A stretch of 45,112 nucleotides of DNA, taken from NCBI GenBank assembly GCA_964399955.1, contig CAYNST010000013.1:1-45112 (forward strand). Direction: 5' to 3'. Under the pieces are notes generated by a model. It ran no database searches. It saw nothing but the letters and a program-made list of their open reading frames with translations, and had not been told where the DNA came from. The translations under genes and the position numbers were made by a program. The stretch is from CAYNST01 sp964399955. Lineage in GTDB: Bacteria > Pseudomonadota > Gammaproteobacteria > Pseudomonadales > Cellvibrionaceae. Shown in pieces: positions 8,111 to 16,656 of this stretch (within the stretch, counting starts at the first letter, position 1; every line of letters begins with the position of its first letter).

Positions 8111-9393
8111 CAGCTTTTGATTTCGACAAACGCTTCGTCACGCAGCTCGCGCAACCAGATTTGCAACTCGTCCTCGAAGCGGCGGCTGGTCAATACCTGA
8201 GCGGCGCGCTCGCGCAAGACCGCGTCGGAAATATCCTCCTGGCGGCGCTCGTCCACTTGCAGGATATGCCAGCCAAAGCGACTGCGAAAGGGCGGGCTGA
8301 TTTCGCCCACCGCCGTTTGCTGCAAAGCTTGCTCAAATGCGGGTACGAACATGCCCGGCTTACTCCAGCCCAAGTCCCCACCGGAGAGCATGGAGCCCAG
8401 GTCCTCGGAGTTCTTCTTGGCCAGTTCAGCGAAGTCTGCGCCGTCCAGTACCTGCTGACGCAGGCGGTTCAGCTTGGCCTGGGCGTCTTCATCGCTGACG
8501 ATGGCGGAGGGTTTAATCAGAATGTGTCGCACCTTGGCCTGGGTTTCCAGCTGGTGATCGTCGCCACGCTTGTCGTACAGTTTGAGTATATGGAAGCCTG
8601 CGCCGCTGCGGGCGGGATCGGCTACCTGGCCCACCTTCATATCCGGCACGATCTCGGCAAACAGAGAGGGCAGGTCAGTGGTCTTGCGCCAGCCAAGATC
8701 GCCGCCATCCAAGGCGTCCGGTCCGTTTGACTCGGCCAGCGCCACTTCGTTGAAGGCCTCGCCCTGACGCAGACGAGACACCAGCATACGGGCTTTTTCT
8801 TCGGCGGCGGCCAGCTCTTCGGCGCTGGGCGACTGCGGCAGGGCAATCAGAATATGGCCCAAATGGTACTCGGGAGATATCCAGAACTGCGCGTCTGCAG
8901 AGCTCAGGAAGTTGTCTATTTCCAGTGGCGAAATCTGGATACGCTGTTGCACCATCCCTTGCTGAATCTGCTGCAGAGTGAGATCGCGGCGCACTTTTTC
9001 GCGCAGCGCAGGCAAAGATAGGCCGTCTCTGCGCAGTTGCTGGGCAAACGCGTCTGGTGACAACTGGTTGCTGATGCGAATGTTTTCTATTGCCTGACTT
9101 ATCTGTTCATCGGCAACGCTGAATCCCACCCGCCGCGCCACCTGCAGTTGTAGCTGTTCGTTGATCAGATGATCCAGAACCTGCTGGTGCAAGACTTCAG
9201 CGCTGGGCAGGGTCATGCCCCCGGCGCGAGCGCGCAGGGCGATCTGCTCAATGCGCTCGTCCACTTCGGATTGCAGAATGACGTTCTTGTCGACCACGGC
9301 AATGACCCGTTCAACGGGTCGCACCTGGGCTTGAGCGCCGACGGCCAGGGCGGAAAAGAGCAGGCCACAGGTAAAATGTTTGAGATTCATCAT
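8110..9393 (-). CDS. surA: Periplasmic chaperone / peptidyl-prolyl isomerase SurA
   Basis: SurA escorts unfolded outer-membrane proteins, including LptD, across the periplasm to the BAM complex. A signal peptide covers about residues 1-22 (ending AVGAQAQ). It is followed by the chaperone N-domain and two parvulin PPIC domains, each with an HILI segment and a GGDLGW motif. A C-terminal helix closes the chaperone module. The length of 427 aa matches the family. It starts 30 bases after lptD ends; a second ATG one codon in is equally possible. Confidence 0.96.
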   Translation of the reverse strand: MMNLKHFTCGLLFSALAVGAQAQVRPVERVIAVVDKNVILQSEVDERIEQIALRARAGGMTLPSAEVLHQQVLDHLINEQLQLQVARRVGFSVADEQISQAIENIRISNQLSPDAFAQQLRRDGLSLPALREKVRRDLTLQQIQQGMVQQRIQISPLEIDNFLSSADAQFWISPEYHLGHILIALPQSPSAEELAAAEEKARMLVSRLRQGEAFNEVALAESNGPDALDGGDLGWRKTTDLPSLFAEIVPDMKVGQVADPARSGAGFHILKLYDKRGDDHQLETQAKVRHILIKPSAIVSDEDAQAKLNRLRQQVLDGADFAELAKKNSEDLGSMLSGGDLGWSKPGMFVPAFEQALQQTAVGEISPPFRSRFGWHILQVDERRQEDISDAVLRERAAQVLTSRRFEDELQIWLRELRDEAFVEIKS

Positions 9394-9423
9394 AATTTGA
9401 AAACAGTCGCGGAGTGATTGGGA

Positions 9424-11841
9424 TTAACGGCGAAACAGTGGCAGGTGCTCTGCCAGGAGCTGTTGAATGCGCTCCCCGGAGCTGGCCAGGCCCTTGAAGT
9501 CAACCTCAAGGGTAACACCTTGGTCGTAGTGGCGGTCGACGTCATCCACCAGAGAGGCCAACTTACTGTCTAGCCAGCGCCGCGCCAGCACGCGCACCCT
9601 ATAGCAGCAGTCGTCGTATTCGAACCCGGCAAAAGTGTCGAGTTCCTTGCGCTCATCCAGATCATAGAAGATTCGACCCACCAGCTGCCACTGGTGATTG
9701 AGTGGGAATGTGAACGTGGTGTCCAGCTGCTTGACCGCTTGTGTAGCTTGCATCAGGTCGTCTTCACGCACAAAACGGTAGGCCAGATTCACATGGCGCC
9801 GATAGCCGTCGCCGATGCGAATCCCGGCGCTGCCGCGCATGAGCTGCTGGGATTTTGGGTTGTAGAGCAGGTCGCCGCTCACTCGTATGTGCTCGGACAC
9901 CTGGGTGTACATCTGCGCCGCCAGGTCTGACTCCCGCAGGCTTTCACTCTCAGCCTGGCCCCTGAGCACGACGTTGCGGTCCGTGAAATAAAAGACCTGG
10001 CCAAAACTCAGGCTGATTACGGGGTCGAGGTTCTGGCCGTCAAACCACTCCGATGTAACGCCCAGGCTCAACTGATTGGCGTCGGCCAAGCGGTCGTGGC
10101 CAATGAAGCGCCGGTCGCGGAACAACTGGCCGTAGCCGAAGGTCAGCGCGGTGGTGTCGAAATTGACATCCCTTGAGGGCCCCAGCGCAGGGTCGGTGAC
10201 ATTGTAGAGCTCGGAGTGGTCGGTATGCGGCCGATAGAGGTAAAACATGCGCGGTTGCAGCAGTTGGCGACCGCCGTTGCGCTCAAACACCAGGCCGGTA
10301 TCCAGGCTGGCGTAGCCCGTGCCCAGCGCCGGGTTGGCATCGGCGCCCGGGCGCAGGTTCTGCTCGTCCAGGTGGTAGGCCAGAACCTGCATGCCCACCT
10401 CGGGACGCAAGAAGCCCCAAGGCCTTTGCTGCTGCCAGGAAAAGGCATAGTCCATGTAGGCGCGACTGCCGGTGACAAACGACGGGTCTTCGTGGGTAAA
10501 GTGCGCCACTTCGTTAAGCATGCGCAGCCCCCAATCGTTCCAATGGTACTGGCCGGTGGCTTGCAGCCTTGGCAACTGGCGGTAGCTGGGTTCCAGGTCA
10601 ACCAGTAGACTTTGATACGCCTGCAGGCGCAGGTTCAAATGCCAGTTGGGCAGGCGGTAGCCCAGCGTGGCCGACTGGCTGAGGTAGGTGTCGCTGGCCA
10701 CATCAAAACTTGCAATCGACAAATCCCGCAGATAGTCCACATCGCTGGCACGGGTGAAATCGATGTCCGAGTACCAGCGACTGCGGTCACCGCCGCGGTG
10801 CATCAGGTTGAACAACCAGCGGCTTCTTCCCTTGTAAGGACGCAGCAAACGCTCATCAAAGCCCTCATCGATCAAGGCATCAACGTCGGGGTTGTCACCG
10901 CCGCGGTCCTCCGGCAGATACGCCAGGCTCAGTTCGTGGCGAGCGGCGGCGCTCAGATGGCGAAACTCCGTCTCCACCATGGGGCCATGCCCACCGGCCA
11001 GGCGCGGGGTAATGGTGGCGTCGTAATTGGGCGCCAGGTTCCAGTAAAACGGCTGCGCAAAATCCAGCTTGCCTCCGCTGGTGGTGACAGAAGGCGCCAG
11101 CAGGCCGGATTGACGATCGCTGCCAACCGGGAAGGTAAAAAATGGGGCGTAGAAAACCGGTACTCCGCCAATTTCTATCCAGACATTGCGGCCAAAACCG
11201 CGGCGGCTGACAGGGTTGACCGACAGCCGTTCGCCGCGTATGCGCCACGCTTCCCGATAGGGCTCGCAACTGGTAATGGTGCCGTTGTCCAGTACAACCA
11301 AGCCGCTGGCGCGGTGGTCAATGCGCTCCGCGCTGCCGCGCATGTGGCTGCCGTGCATGACAAACTCGCCACCTTCAAAACGCGCTTCGTTGCCGGCCAT
11401 ATTCACCCGCGCACCGGTGCCGCGTACCAGCAGGCCGGGCTGCCGAATCATGACGTCGCCTTCCAGTTCGGCGACCTCCGATTGCTGATCGTAAGCCATC
11501 CGTTGCGCATGCAGGAGGCGGGGGCCCTGGGAGATATCCACATCGCCTTCAAGTGTTACCCGCGGCCCATCCATGGTGGTGGAGTTGGCATCGATATAGA
11601 TGGGCGCCTCGGCGGGATTGGCAACCTGTAGCTCGATGTTCTGCATGGGATCGACATAGGCGCCGCGGCAGGCGGCGCCCAGGCGGTGGTAATCGGCCTC
11701 CGAGAGCTGGCTTGCCGGCACCCAGTCGTAGCGCGCTGCGTCATCTTCCGCGCTGCCGGGCGCGGCGTGCAACAGCAGCGGGATTGCCCCGGCGAGCACT
11801 GCTAGCCTGGCTATGAATGTGAGTGCGTGGCGCTTGCTCAT
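9424..11841 (-). CDS. lptD: LPS-assembly outer membrane protein LptD
   Basis: LptD is the beta-barrel of the LptDE translocon that places lipopolysaccharide in the outer leaflet. There is a signal peptide (about residues 1-31), an LptA-like jellyroll (about 85-215, with LEGDVDISQGPRLL and LEGDVMIRQPG repeats), and a large C-terminal barrel. Cysteines C58, C192, C745 and C746 match the four cysteines that form the long-range disulfides in E. coli. The length of 805 aa is normal. It heads the minus-strand operon and is divergent from amgK across 162 bases. Confidence 0.96.
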   Translation of the reverse strand: MSKRHALTFIARLAVLAGAIPLLLHAAPGSAEDDAARYDWVPASQLSEADYHRLGAACRGAYVDPMQNIELQVANPAEAPIYIDANSTTMDGPRVTLEGDVDISQGPRLLHAQRMAYDQQSEVAELEGDVMIRQPGLLVRGTGARVNMAGNEARFEGGEFVMHGSHMRGSAERIDHRASGLVVLDNGTITSCEPYREAWRIRGERLSVNPVSRRGFGRNVWIEIGGVPVFYAPFFTFPVGSDRQSGLLAPSVTTSGGKLDFAQPFYWNLAPNYDATITPRLAGGHGPMVETEFRHLSAAARHELSLAYLPEDRGGDNPDVDALIDEGFDERLLRPYKGRSRWLFNLMHRGGDRSRWYSDIDFTRASDVDYLRDLSIASFDVASDTYLSQSATLGYRLPNWHLNLRLQAYQSLLVDLEPSYRQLPRLQATGQYHWNDWGLRMLNEVAHFTHEDPSFVTGSRAYMDYAFSWQQQRPWGFLRPEVGMQVLAYHLDEQNLRPGADANPALGTGYASLDTGLVFERNGGRQLLQPRMFYLYRPHTDHSELYNVTDPALGPSRDVNFDTTALTFGYGQLFRDRRFIGHDRLADANQLSLGVTSEWFDGQNLDPVISLSFGQVFYFTDRNVVLRGQAESESLRESDLAAQMYTQVSEHIRVSGDLLYNPKSQQLMRGSAGIRIGDGYRRHVNLAYRFVREDDLMQATQAVKQLDTTFTFPLNHQWQLVGRIFYDLDERKELDTFAGFEYDDCCYRVRVLARRWLDSKLASLVDDVDRHYDQGVTLEVDFKGLASSGERIQQLLAEHLPLFRR

Positions 11842-12003
11842 GGGGCTTGATCACTGGCGCAGAATAAATTGGGGCATGCGGAGGCGAGGGGGCGATTGTA
11901 AAGGCGTAACAGCAATAATACTACCGAGCCTTGCAGCGGCATTGGTCCGACCGGTTATTTCAAGCTAGTATTGAGCTTTTGGGGCGCGAGGATCCGACCA
12001 CTC

Positions 12004-13071
12004 ATGAATGACAAGACTGCCGAACTGCGGGCCTGGGTGGAAGCAACCTGGCCCGATCTCACTCTTAGCGATTTTTCTCTGCGACCAGAGTTTCACGCAG
12101 CCGGCGATGATGCGCCCAAATGGCAGGCGCTGTCAGGCGACGCCGGATTTCGCCGCTACTTTCGCCTGGCCAGCGAGCCGCCACTGCTGGCCGTGCATGC
12201 GCCGGTGGAAAGCGAAAACGCCCAGGCTTTCATGGATATCAGCCGTCTGCTGCGTCAAGGCGGGGTTCTGGCGCCCGCCGTGGCCGCATGCGACCTGGAC
12301 AACGGCTACCTGCTGATTGAGGATCTGGGCCCAAGGCTGCTGCTGGATGTGCTGGATGAGTCCAGCGCCAACAGTCTCTACGCCGAGGCATTGGACACCT
12401 TGCTGCTCATACAGAAATGCCCGGCCGACGAGCAATTATTGCCGCGCTACGACCGCCCGCGTCTGCGGGACGAGATGGCGCTCTTTCCGGAGTGGTTCGT
12501 GCAGCAGTTGCTGGGCTGTGACCTGAGCGAAGGCGAGTCTCGGATGCTCGACAGGCTGTTTGCCGTGCTGGAGGACTCTGCGCTGCAGCAGCCGCAGGTG
12601 CTGGTGCATCGCGATTACCATTCCCGCAATCTGGTTTATCGCCCCGAAGGCCCCCCCGGCGTGATCGACTTCCAGGACGCTGTGGTTGGACCCTACACCT
12701 ACGACCTGGTGTCACTGCTGCGCGACTGCTACCAAGCCTGGCCGGAAGCCCGTGTCCAGCAATGGGCATTGAGTTACGCGCAAAGAGTGGAGGCGGCCGG
12801 GTTGGCGGCGGCGGTTCCGCCGGAGCAGTTCCTGCGCTGGTTTGACCTGATGGGGCTGCAGCGCCATATCAAGGTGCTGGGCATCTTTGCACGCTTGTCT
12901 CTGCGGGACGGCAAACACGGCTATCTCAAAGAGCTGCCGCGGGTTTTGGCGTACGTGCTGCAGGTGGCTCAGAAGTACGACGAGGCGCAGCCGTTCCTGC
13001 GTTGGTACGAGCAGCGGCTTGAACCCCTGGTGCAAGCCGCCCCCTGGTATAAGGAATTCCAGCTGCCATGA
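12004..13071 (+). CDS. amgK: N-acetylmuramate/N-acetylglucosamine kinase AmgK
   Basis: AmgK phosphorylates the anomeric position of MurNAc (and GlcNAc), the first step of the cell-wall recycling shortcut that bypasses de novo UDP-MurNAc synthesis. The aminoglycoside-phosphotransferase fold is shown by the HRDYHSRN catalytic loop and the GVIDFQDAVVGPYTYDL metal-binding segment. The ATG at 12004 gives 355 aa; upstream in-frame sequence looks like leader. The murU ATG overlaps its stop (ATGA). Divergence from lptD is the known pseudomonad arrangement and supports AmgK over a generic phosphotransferase. Confidence 0.92.
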   Translation: MNDKTAELRAWVEATWPDLTLSDFSLRPEFHAAGDDAPKWQALSGDAGFRRYFRLASEPPLLAVHAPVESENAQAFMDISRLLRQGGVLAPAVAACDLDNGYLLIEDLGPRLLLDVLDESSANSLYAEALDTLLLIQKCPADEQLLPRYDRPRLRDEMALFPEWFVQQLLGCDLSEGESRMLDRLFAVLEDSALQQPQVLVHRDYHSRNLVYRPEGPPGVIDFQDAVVGPYTYDLVSLLRDCYQAWPEARVQQWALSYAQRVEAAGLAAAVPPEQFLRWFDLMGLQRHIKVLGIFARLSLRDGKHGYLKELPRVLAYVLQVAQKYDEAQPFLRWYEQRLEPLVQAAPWYKEFQLP

Positions 13072-13751
13072 AGGCCATGATACTGGCGGCGGGCGAGGGG
13101 CGCCGGATGCTGCCGCTGACCGCCACTACGCCCAAGCCGCTGCTGAAAGTGGCAGGCAAGAGCCTGATCGAACACCAGATTGATCGACTGCGGGCGGCCG
13201 GCTTCTGCGATCTGATCATCAACACCGCCTATTTGGGTGGGCAAATAGAGCAGGCGCTGGGCAACGGAGTCGCGCTGGGGGTGCGCATTCAGTATTCTGC
13301 CGAGGCCACTCCGCTGGAGACCGGGGGGGCTCTGCACCGGGCGCGCAGGCTTTTGGGTGAAGAACCCTTTGTGCTGATCAATGGCGATATCTGGATTGAC
13401 TATCCGCTCCGGAACCTGAGCAGGGTTGCTTTGCCTGAACGCGGCGCGCATCTGATTCTGGTCGACAACCCCGAGCATCACCCGGCCGGCGACTTCGAGC
13501 TGACCGGCGAGGGGGTGGTGCAAGAAAAAACCGCCGGTCCCGCTTACACCTTCAGTGGCCTGAGTCTCATCAGCCCGCAACTGCTGGACGACTACCCCGA
13601 CAAGCGCAACAAATTCCCGCTGATCGAAATCCTTCGCTGGGCCATCGCCAAGTCCCGCCTCTGCGGGGAGCATTACCCCGGTCACTGGCTGGACATTGGT
13701 ACCCCGGCCCGCCTGCAGGCGCTTGAGCATCAACTTCAAGCCCGCCGTTGA
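13068..13751 (+). CDS. murU: MurNAc-1-phosphate uridylyltransferase MurU
   Basis: MurU transfers UMP from UTP to MurNAc-1-phosphate, giving UDP-MurNAc for peptidoglycan. The nucleotidyltransferase signature MILAAGEGRRMLPLT is followed by PKPLLKVAGKSLIEH (residues 3-38), with the metal-binding NGDIW at about residue 106. The length of 227 aa fits MurU rather than the longer RfbA or GlmU types. The 4-base overlap with amgK indicates a two-gene recycling unit. Other sugar-phosphate nucleotidyltransferases share the fold, but the pairing decides the call. Confidence 0.92.
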   Translation: MKAMILAAGEGRRMLPLTATTPKPLLKVAGKSLIEHQIDRLRAAGFCDLIINTAYLGGQIEQALGNGVALGVRIQYSAEATPLETGGALHRARRLLGEEPFVLINGDIWIDYPLRNLSRVALPERGAHLILVDNPEHHPAGDFELTGEGVVQEKTAGPAYTFSGLSLISPQLLDDYPDKRNKFPLIEILRWAIAKSRLCGEHYPGHWLDIGTPARLQALEHQLQARR

Positions 13752-13778
13752 GCGCCAGAGCTAAATTGGCAAAAGCGC

Positions 13779-13807
13779 TTGCAACCCCAGTCACAAAACT
13801 CTAGAAT
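13779..13807 (+). promoter_or_regulatory. Sigma70-type promoter of rpsF operon
   Basis: TTGCAA (13779-13784) and TAGAAT (13802-13807) are separated by exactly 17 bases. Each hexamer is close to the sigma70 consensus. Transcription would begin near 13814, leaving a leader of about 110 bases before the rpsF ATG at 13925. Confidence 0.65.
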
Positions 13808-13873
13808 TCCGCGCCCCAAACCGCCGAAGTTTTTCTGCGGCTTTTGATCTGATTGAAGGCCGCTCAGGCATCG

Positions 13874-13920
13874 GCTCCTTGTCTCACCGCAAACGCGGGA
13901 GGCTATAACCCGTAAGGAGC
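13874..13920 (+). promoter_or_regulatory. Candidate S6:S18 autoregulatory leader masking the rpsF SD
   Basis: GCTCCTT (13874-13880) is perfectly complementary to AAGGAGC (13914-13920), which contains the rpsF Shine-Dalgarno sequence. Between them lies a small CCGC/GCGG hairpin. A fold that hides the ribosome binding site and carries CCG-rich unpaired bases resembles the known rpsF leader bound by the S6:S18 complex. I see the complementarity directly; identity with that RNA family is inferred. Confidence 0.45.
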
Positions 13921-13924
13921 AAAC

Positions 13925-14383
13925 ATGCGACATTACGAAATTGTGTTCCTGGTGCATCCCGACCAGTCTGAACAAGTACCCGGCATGATCGAGCGCTACA
14001 CCGCTGCGGTCACTGGCGACGGTGGCAAGGTCCATCGTCTGGAAGACTGGGGTCGACGTCAGTTGGCCTACACCATCAACAAAATCCACAAGGCCCACTA
14101 CGTGCTGATGAACGTTGAATGTTCTGATGCGGCCCTGGAGGAGTTGACCACCAACTTCCGTTACAACGACGCCATTCTGCGCAACCTGGTTGTGCGTATG
14201 GACGAAGCCGTGACCGACGAGTCACCCATCATGAAAGCGGAAAAAGAAAACCGCGATCGCAAGCAGCGCACCGAGCGTCCCCGCGATGAGTCTTACAGCC
14301 GTCCGCAGGCTGAGACCTCCGACGATTCCGATAGTGATGATGCCGAGCTCGAAGAGAGCGCGACCGAAGGCGAGGAGGATTAA
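13925..14383 (+). CDS. rpsF: 30S ribosomal protein S6
   Basis: S6 binds the 16S rRNA central domain as a heterodimer with S18. The protein opens MRHYEIVFLVHPDQSEQVPGMI and has the DWGRRQLAYTINK and RYNDAILRNLVVRMDEAV motifs. Residues after about 110 form a highly charged, mostly acidic tail, making it 152 aa, longer than the E. coli core. It leads the rpsF-rpsR-rplI operon with a strong AAGGAGC ribosome binding site. Confidence 0.98.
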   Translation: MRHYEIVFLVHPDQSEQVPGMIERYTAAVTGDGGKVHRLEDWGRRQLAYTINKIHKAHYVLMNVECSDAALEELTTNFRYNDAILRNLVVRMDEAVTDESPIMKAEKENRDRKQRTERPRDESYSRPQAETSDDSDSDDAELEESATEGEED

Positions 14384-14385
14384 TC

Positions 14386-14613
14386 ATGGCCCGTTTTTTC
14401 CGTCGAAGAAAGTTCTGTCGTTTTACCGCTGAAGGCACCAAGCAGATCGACTACAAAGATCTGGAAACCCTGAAAGCCTACGTTTCCGAAACCGGCAAGA
14501 TTGTTCCCAGCCGCATCACCGGAACCAAAGCCAGGTATCAGCGGCAGCTGTCTACCGCGATCAAGCGCGCGCGTTTTGTAGCCTTGCTGCCTTACACTGA
14601 CAGCCACGAATAA
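14386..14613 (+). CDS. rpsR: 30S ribosomal protein S18
   Basis: S18 is the partner of S6 on the 30S platform. The 75-aa protein has the basic N-terminus MARFFRRRKFCRF, the IDYKDLETLKAYVSE segment and the KIVPSRITGTKARYQRQLSTAIKRAR core. It starts 2 bases after the rpsF stop, with the GAGGAGG at the rpsF 3' end serving as ribosome binding site. The length is canonical. Confidence 0.98.
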   Translation: MARFFRRRKFCRFTAEGTKQIDYKDLETLKAYVSETGKIVPSRITGTKARYQRQLSTAIKRARFVALLPYTDSHE

Positions 14614-14625
14614 GGGGTGCGTTAG

Positions 14626-15072
14626 ATGGAAGTTATTCTGCTCGAAAAAGTTGGCCGTCTGGGCACCGTGGGTGACAAGGTCAACGTAAAATCCGGCTAC
14701 GGCCGCAATTTCCTGTTGCCGCAAGGCAAGGCTATCGTCGCCACCAGTGACAACCTGGCAAGCTTTGAAGAGCGTCGCGCCGAGCTGGAAGCCGCCGCCA
14801 ACGAGAAACGCAAGTCCGGCCAAACCCGCGCCGAGAAACTGGCGGAGATGGTGGTACGCATTCCAGTTAACGCCGGTGACGAAGGCAAATTGTTTGGCTC
14901 TGTAGGTGCGCGTGACATCGCCGATGCCATCACTGCCGCAGGAGTTGAAGTCCGCAAGGTTGAAGTCAAGTTGCCGTCAGGCCCACTGCGCGAAATTGGC
15001 GAGTATGACATTGACCTGCAGTTGCATGTGGATGTTATCCAGACCGTTAAGGTGGTCCTCGAGCATCAATAA
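14626..15072 (+). CDS. rplI: 50S ribosomal protein L9
   Basis: L9 is an elongated two-domain protein at the base of the L1 stalk that helps maintain reading frame. The N-terminal domain shows EVILLEKVGRLG, GDKVNVKSGYGRNFLLPQGKA; a long central helix joins the C-terminal KLFGSVGARDIADAI domain. The length of 148 aa is standard. It is the last gene of the S6-S18-L9 operon and is followed by a rho-independent terminator before dnaB. Confidence 0.98.
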   Translation: MEVILLEKVGRLGTVGDKVNVKSGYGRNFLLPQGKAIVATSDNLASFEERRAELEAAANEKRKSGQTRAEKLAEMVVRIPVNAGDEGKLFGSVGARDIADAITAAGVEVRKVEVKLPSGPLREIGEYDIDLQLHVDVIQTVKVVLEHQ

Positions 15073-15131
15073 AACACTGGCCTAGGCCGGCACAGTTGCC
15101 GCTGCAAAAGCGCGGCTGGATGTACAGTGAC

Positions 15132-15162
15132 AAGGCACGGGGGCTCTCTCTCGTGCCTTTTT
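15132..15162 (+). terminator. Rho-independent terminator after rplI
   Basis: AAGGCACG (15132-15139) pairs with CGTGCCTT (15152-15159), and the T tract runs through 15162. It lies 60 bases after the rplI stop and just before dnaB, so it would end the ribosomal protein transcript while allowing partial readthrough. Confidence 0.85.
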
Positions 15163-15181
15163 CGTTTAGGCAGTTGCAATC

Positions 15182-16579
15182 ATGAGTGAATTCGAGTCGC
15201 GGGAGCAGGACTATTACGCCGACCAGCCGCCGGAACCGGTGGAATCTGTACTGCCGCATTCCATAGAGGCCGAGCAGTCGGTGTTGGGCGGCTTGATGCT
15301 GGATGCCAGCCAGTTTGACGCGGTTGCCGAGACCGTAGGCGTGCAGGACTTCTACAAAGCCACCCACCGGCAGATATTTGCGGTGATGGTGGATCTGCTG
15401 GAAGACGAACAGCCCATTGATGTGATAACCGTTGCCGAGGAGCTTGACCGCCGCGGCGAGCTGAAAGCCATGGGCGGGCTCAGCTTTCTCACCGAGCTGG
15501 CCGCCAATGTGGCGGGCAGCGCCAATGTCGCGGCCTACGCCCGCATTGTGCGCGAGCGTTCCACTCTGCGGCAGTTGATCGGGGTGGCCACAGAGATTGC
15601 CAAGGCCAGCTACAACCCCGGCGCGCTGGGTGCCGATGACCTGTTGCAGCTGGCGGAAAAAAAAGTCCTGCAGATAGCCGAGGAGCGGCCCAAGGAAGGT
15701 GGCTTCAGCGACGTCAATGCGCTGCTAAAGGCGGCGGTAGAGAAAATTGACTATCTGTTCCGCACCGACAGCGACCTGACCGGCATCTCCACCGGTTTGA
15801 CCGAGCTCAACAGCAAAACCTCCGGCTGGCAGCCCGGCGAGCTGATCATTCTTGCCGCTCGCCCCTCCATGGGCAAGACCGCTCTGGCACTCAACTTTGT
15901 CGAGGCGGCGTTGCTCACCCAGAGCAAGCCGGTACTGGTGTTCAGCCTGGAAATGCCCGCCGACTCCCTGGTCATGCGCATGCTGTCGTCGGTGGGGCGT
16001 ATAGACGCAGGTCATATTCGAACCGGCCGGCTGACGGAAGAAGACTGGCCCAAGCTGGAGGCCGCCGCCCGCAAGCTGAAAGACAAGCCCCTGTTCATTG
16101 ATGACACCGCAGGCCTGACACCCAACGAGGTGCGCGCCCGGGTGCGCAAGGTGGCGCGGGAGTTCGGCAACCCGGCCATGATCATGATCGACTACCTGCA
16201 GTTAATGCACGTGGCCGGCAGCACCGAGGGCCGCACCCAGGAAATCTCTGAAATCTCACGCTCCATGAAGGCATTGGCCAAAGAGTATCAATGCCCGGTC
16301 ATCTGCCTGTCACAGTTGAACCGCGGGGTGGAATCGCGCCCCAACAAACGCCCAATGAGTTCGGACCTGCGGGAATCCGGAGCCATCGAGCAGGACGCCG
16401 ACGTTATCCTGTTCATTTACCGGGACGAGTACTACAACGAGGAGAGCGCAGACAAGGGCGTGGCGGAAATCATCATCGGCAAACAGCGCAATGGTGAAAT
16501 TGGCACCTGTCGCGCGGCTTTTGTCGGCAAGTTCACCCGCTTCGAGAATCTGGCGCCGGAATATTTTCAGCAGGTGTAG
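15182..16579 (+). CDS. dnaB: Replicative DNA helicase DnaB
   Basis: DnaB is the hexameric ring helicase that unwinds the replication fork 5' to 3' on the lagging strand. The N-terminal helical domain (PHSIEAEQSVLGGLMLD) is followed by a RecA-like ATPase domain with Walker A ARPSMGKTALALNF and Walker B MIMIDYLQLM, then QLNRGVESRPNKRPMSSDLRESG in parts. No intein interrupts the ATPase domain. The length of 465 aa is normal. Its position after rplI is the conserved gammaproteobacterial order; panC, not alr or radA, follows. Confidence 0.97.
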   Translation: MSEFESREQDYYADQPPEPVESVLPHSIEAEQSVLGGLMLDASQFDAVAETVGVQDFYKATHRQIFAVMVDLLEDEQPIDVITVAEELDRRGELKAMGGLSFLTELAANVAGSANVAAYARIVRERSTLRQLIGVATEIAKASYNPGALGADDLLQLAEKKVLQIAEERPKEGGFSDVNALLKAAVEKIDYLFRTDSDLTGISTGLTELNSKTSGWQPGELIILAARPSMGKTALALNFVEAALLTQSKPVLVFSLEMPADSLVMRMLSSVGRIDAGHIRTGRLTEEDWPKLEAAARKLKDKPLFIDDTAGLTPNEVRARVRKVAREFGNPAMIMIDYLQLMHVAGSTEGRTQEISEISRSMKALAKEYQCPVICLSQLNRGVESRPNKRPMSSDLRESGAIEQDADVILFIYRDEYYNEESADKGVAEIIIGKQRNGEIGTCRAAFVGKFTRFENLAPEYFQQV

Positions 16580-16656
16580 GCGCAAACCTTGTTACGCCCG
16601 GTCTAAGCTTTTATTATGCCGCGCAATCTTTGTTCGCCCACAACAGCAGAAATACC

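Noticed and set aside
10612..11631. 339-codon open frame opposite lptD
   Set aside because: Antisense shadow of lptD with no recognisable content.
11942..11971. Possible amgK promoter TTGGTC-N18-TAGTAT
   Set aside because: Both hexamers are only partial matches in a GC-rich gap that must hold divergent promoters; not strong enough to list as a feature.
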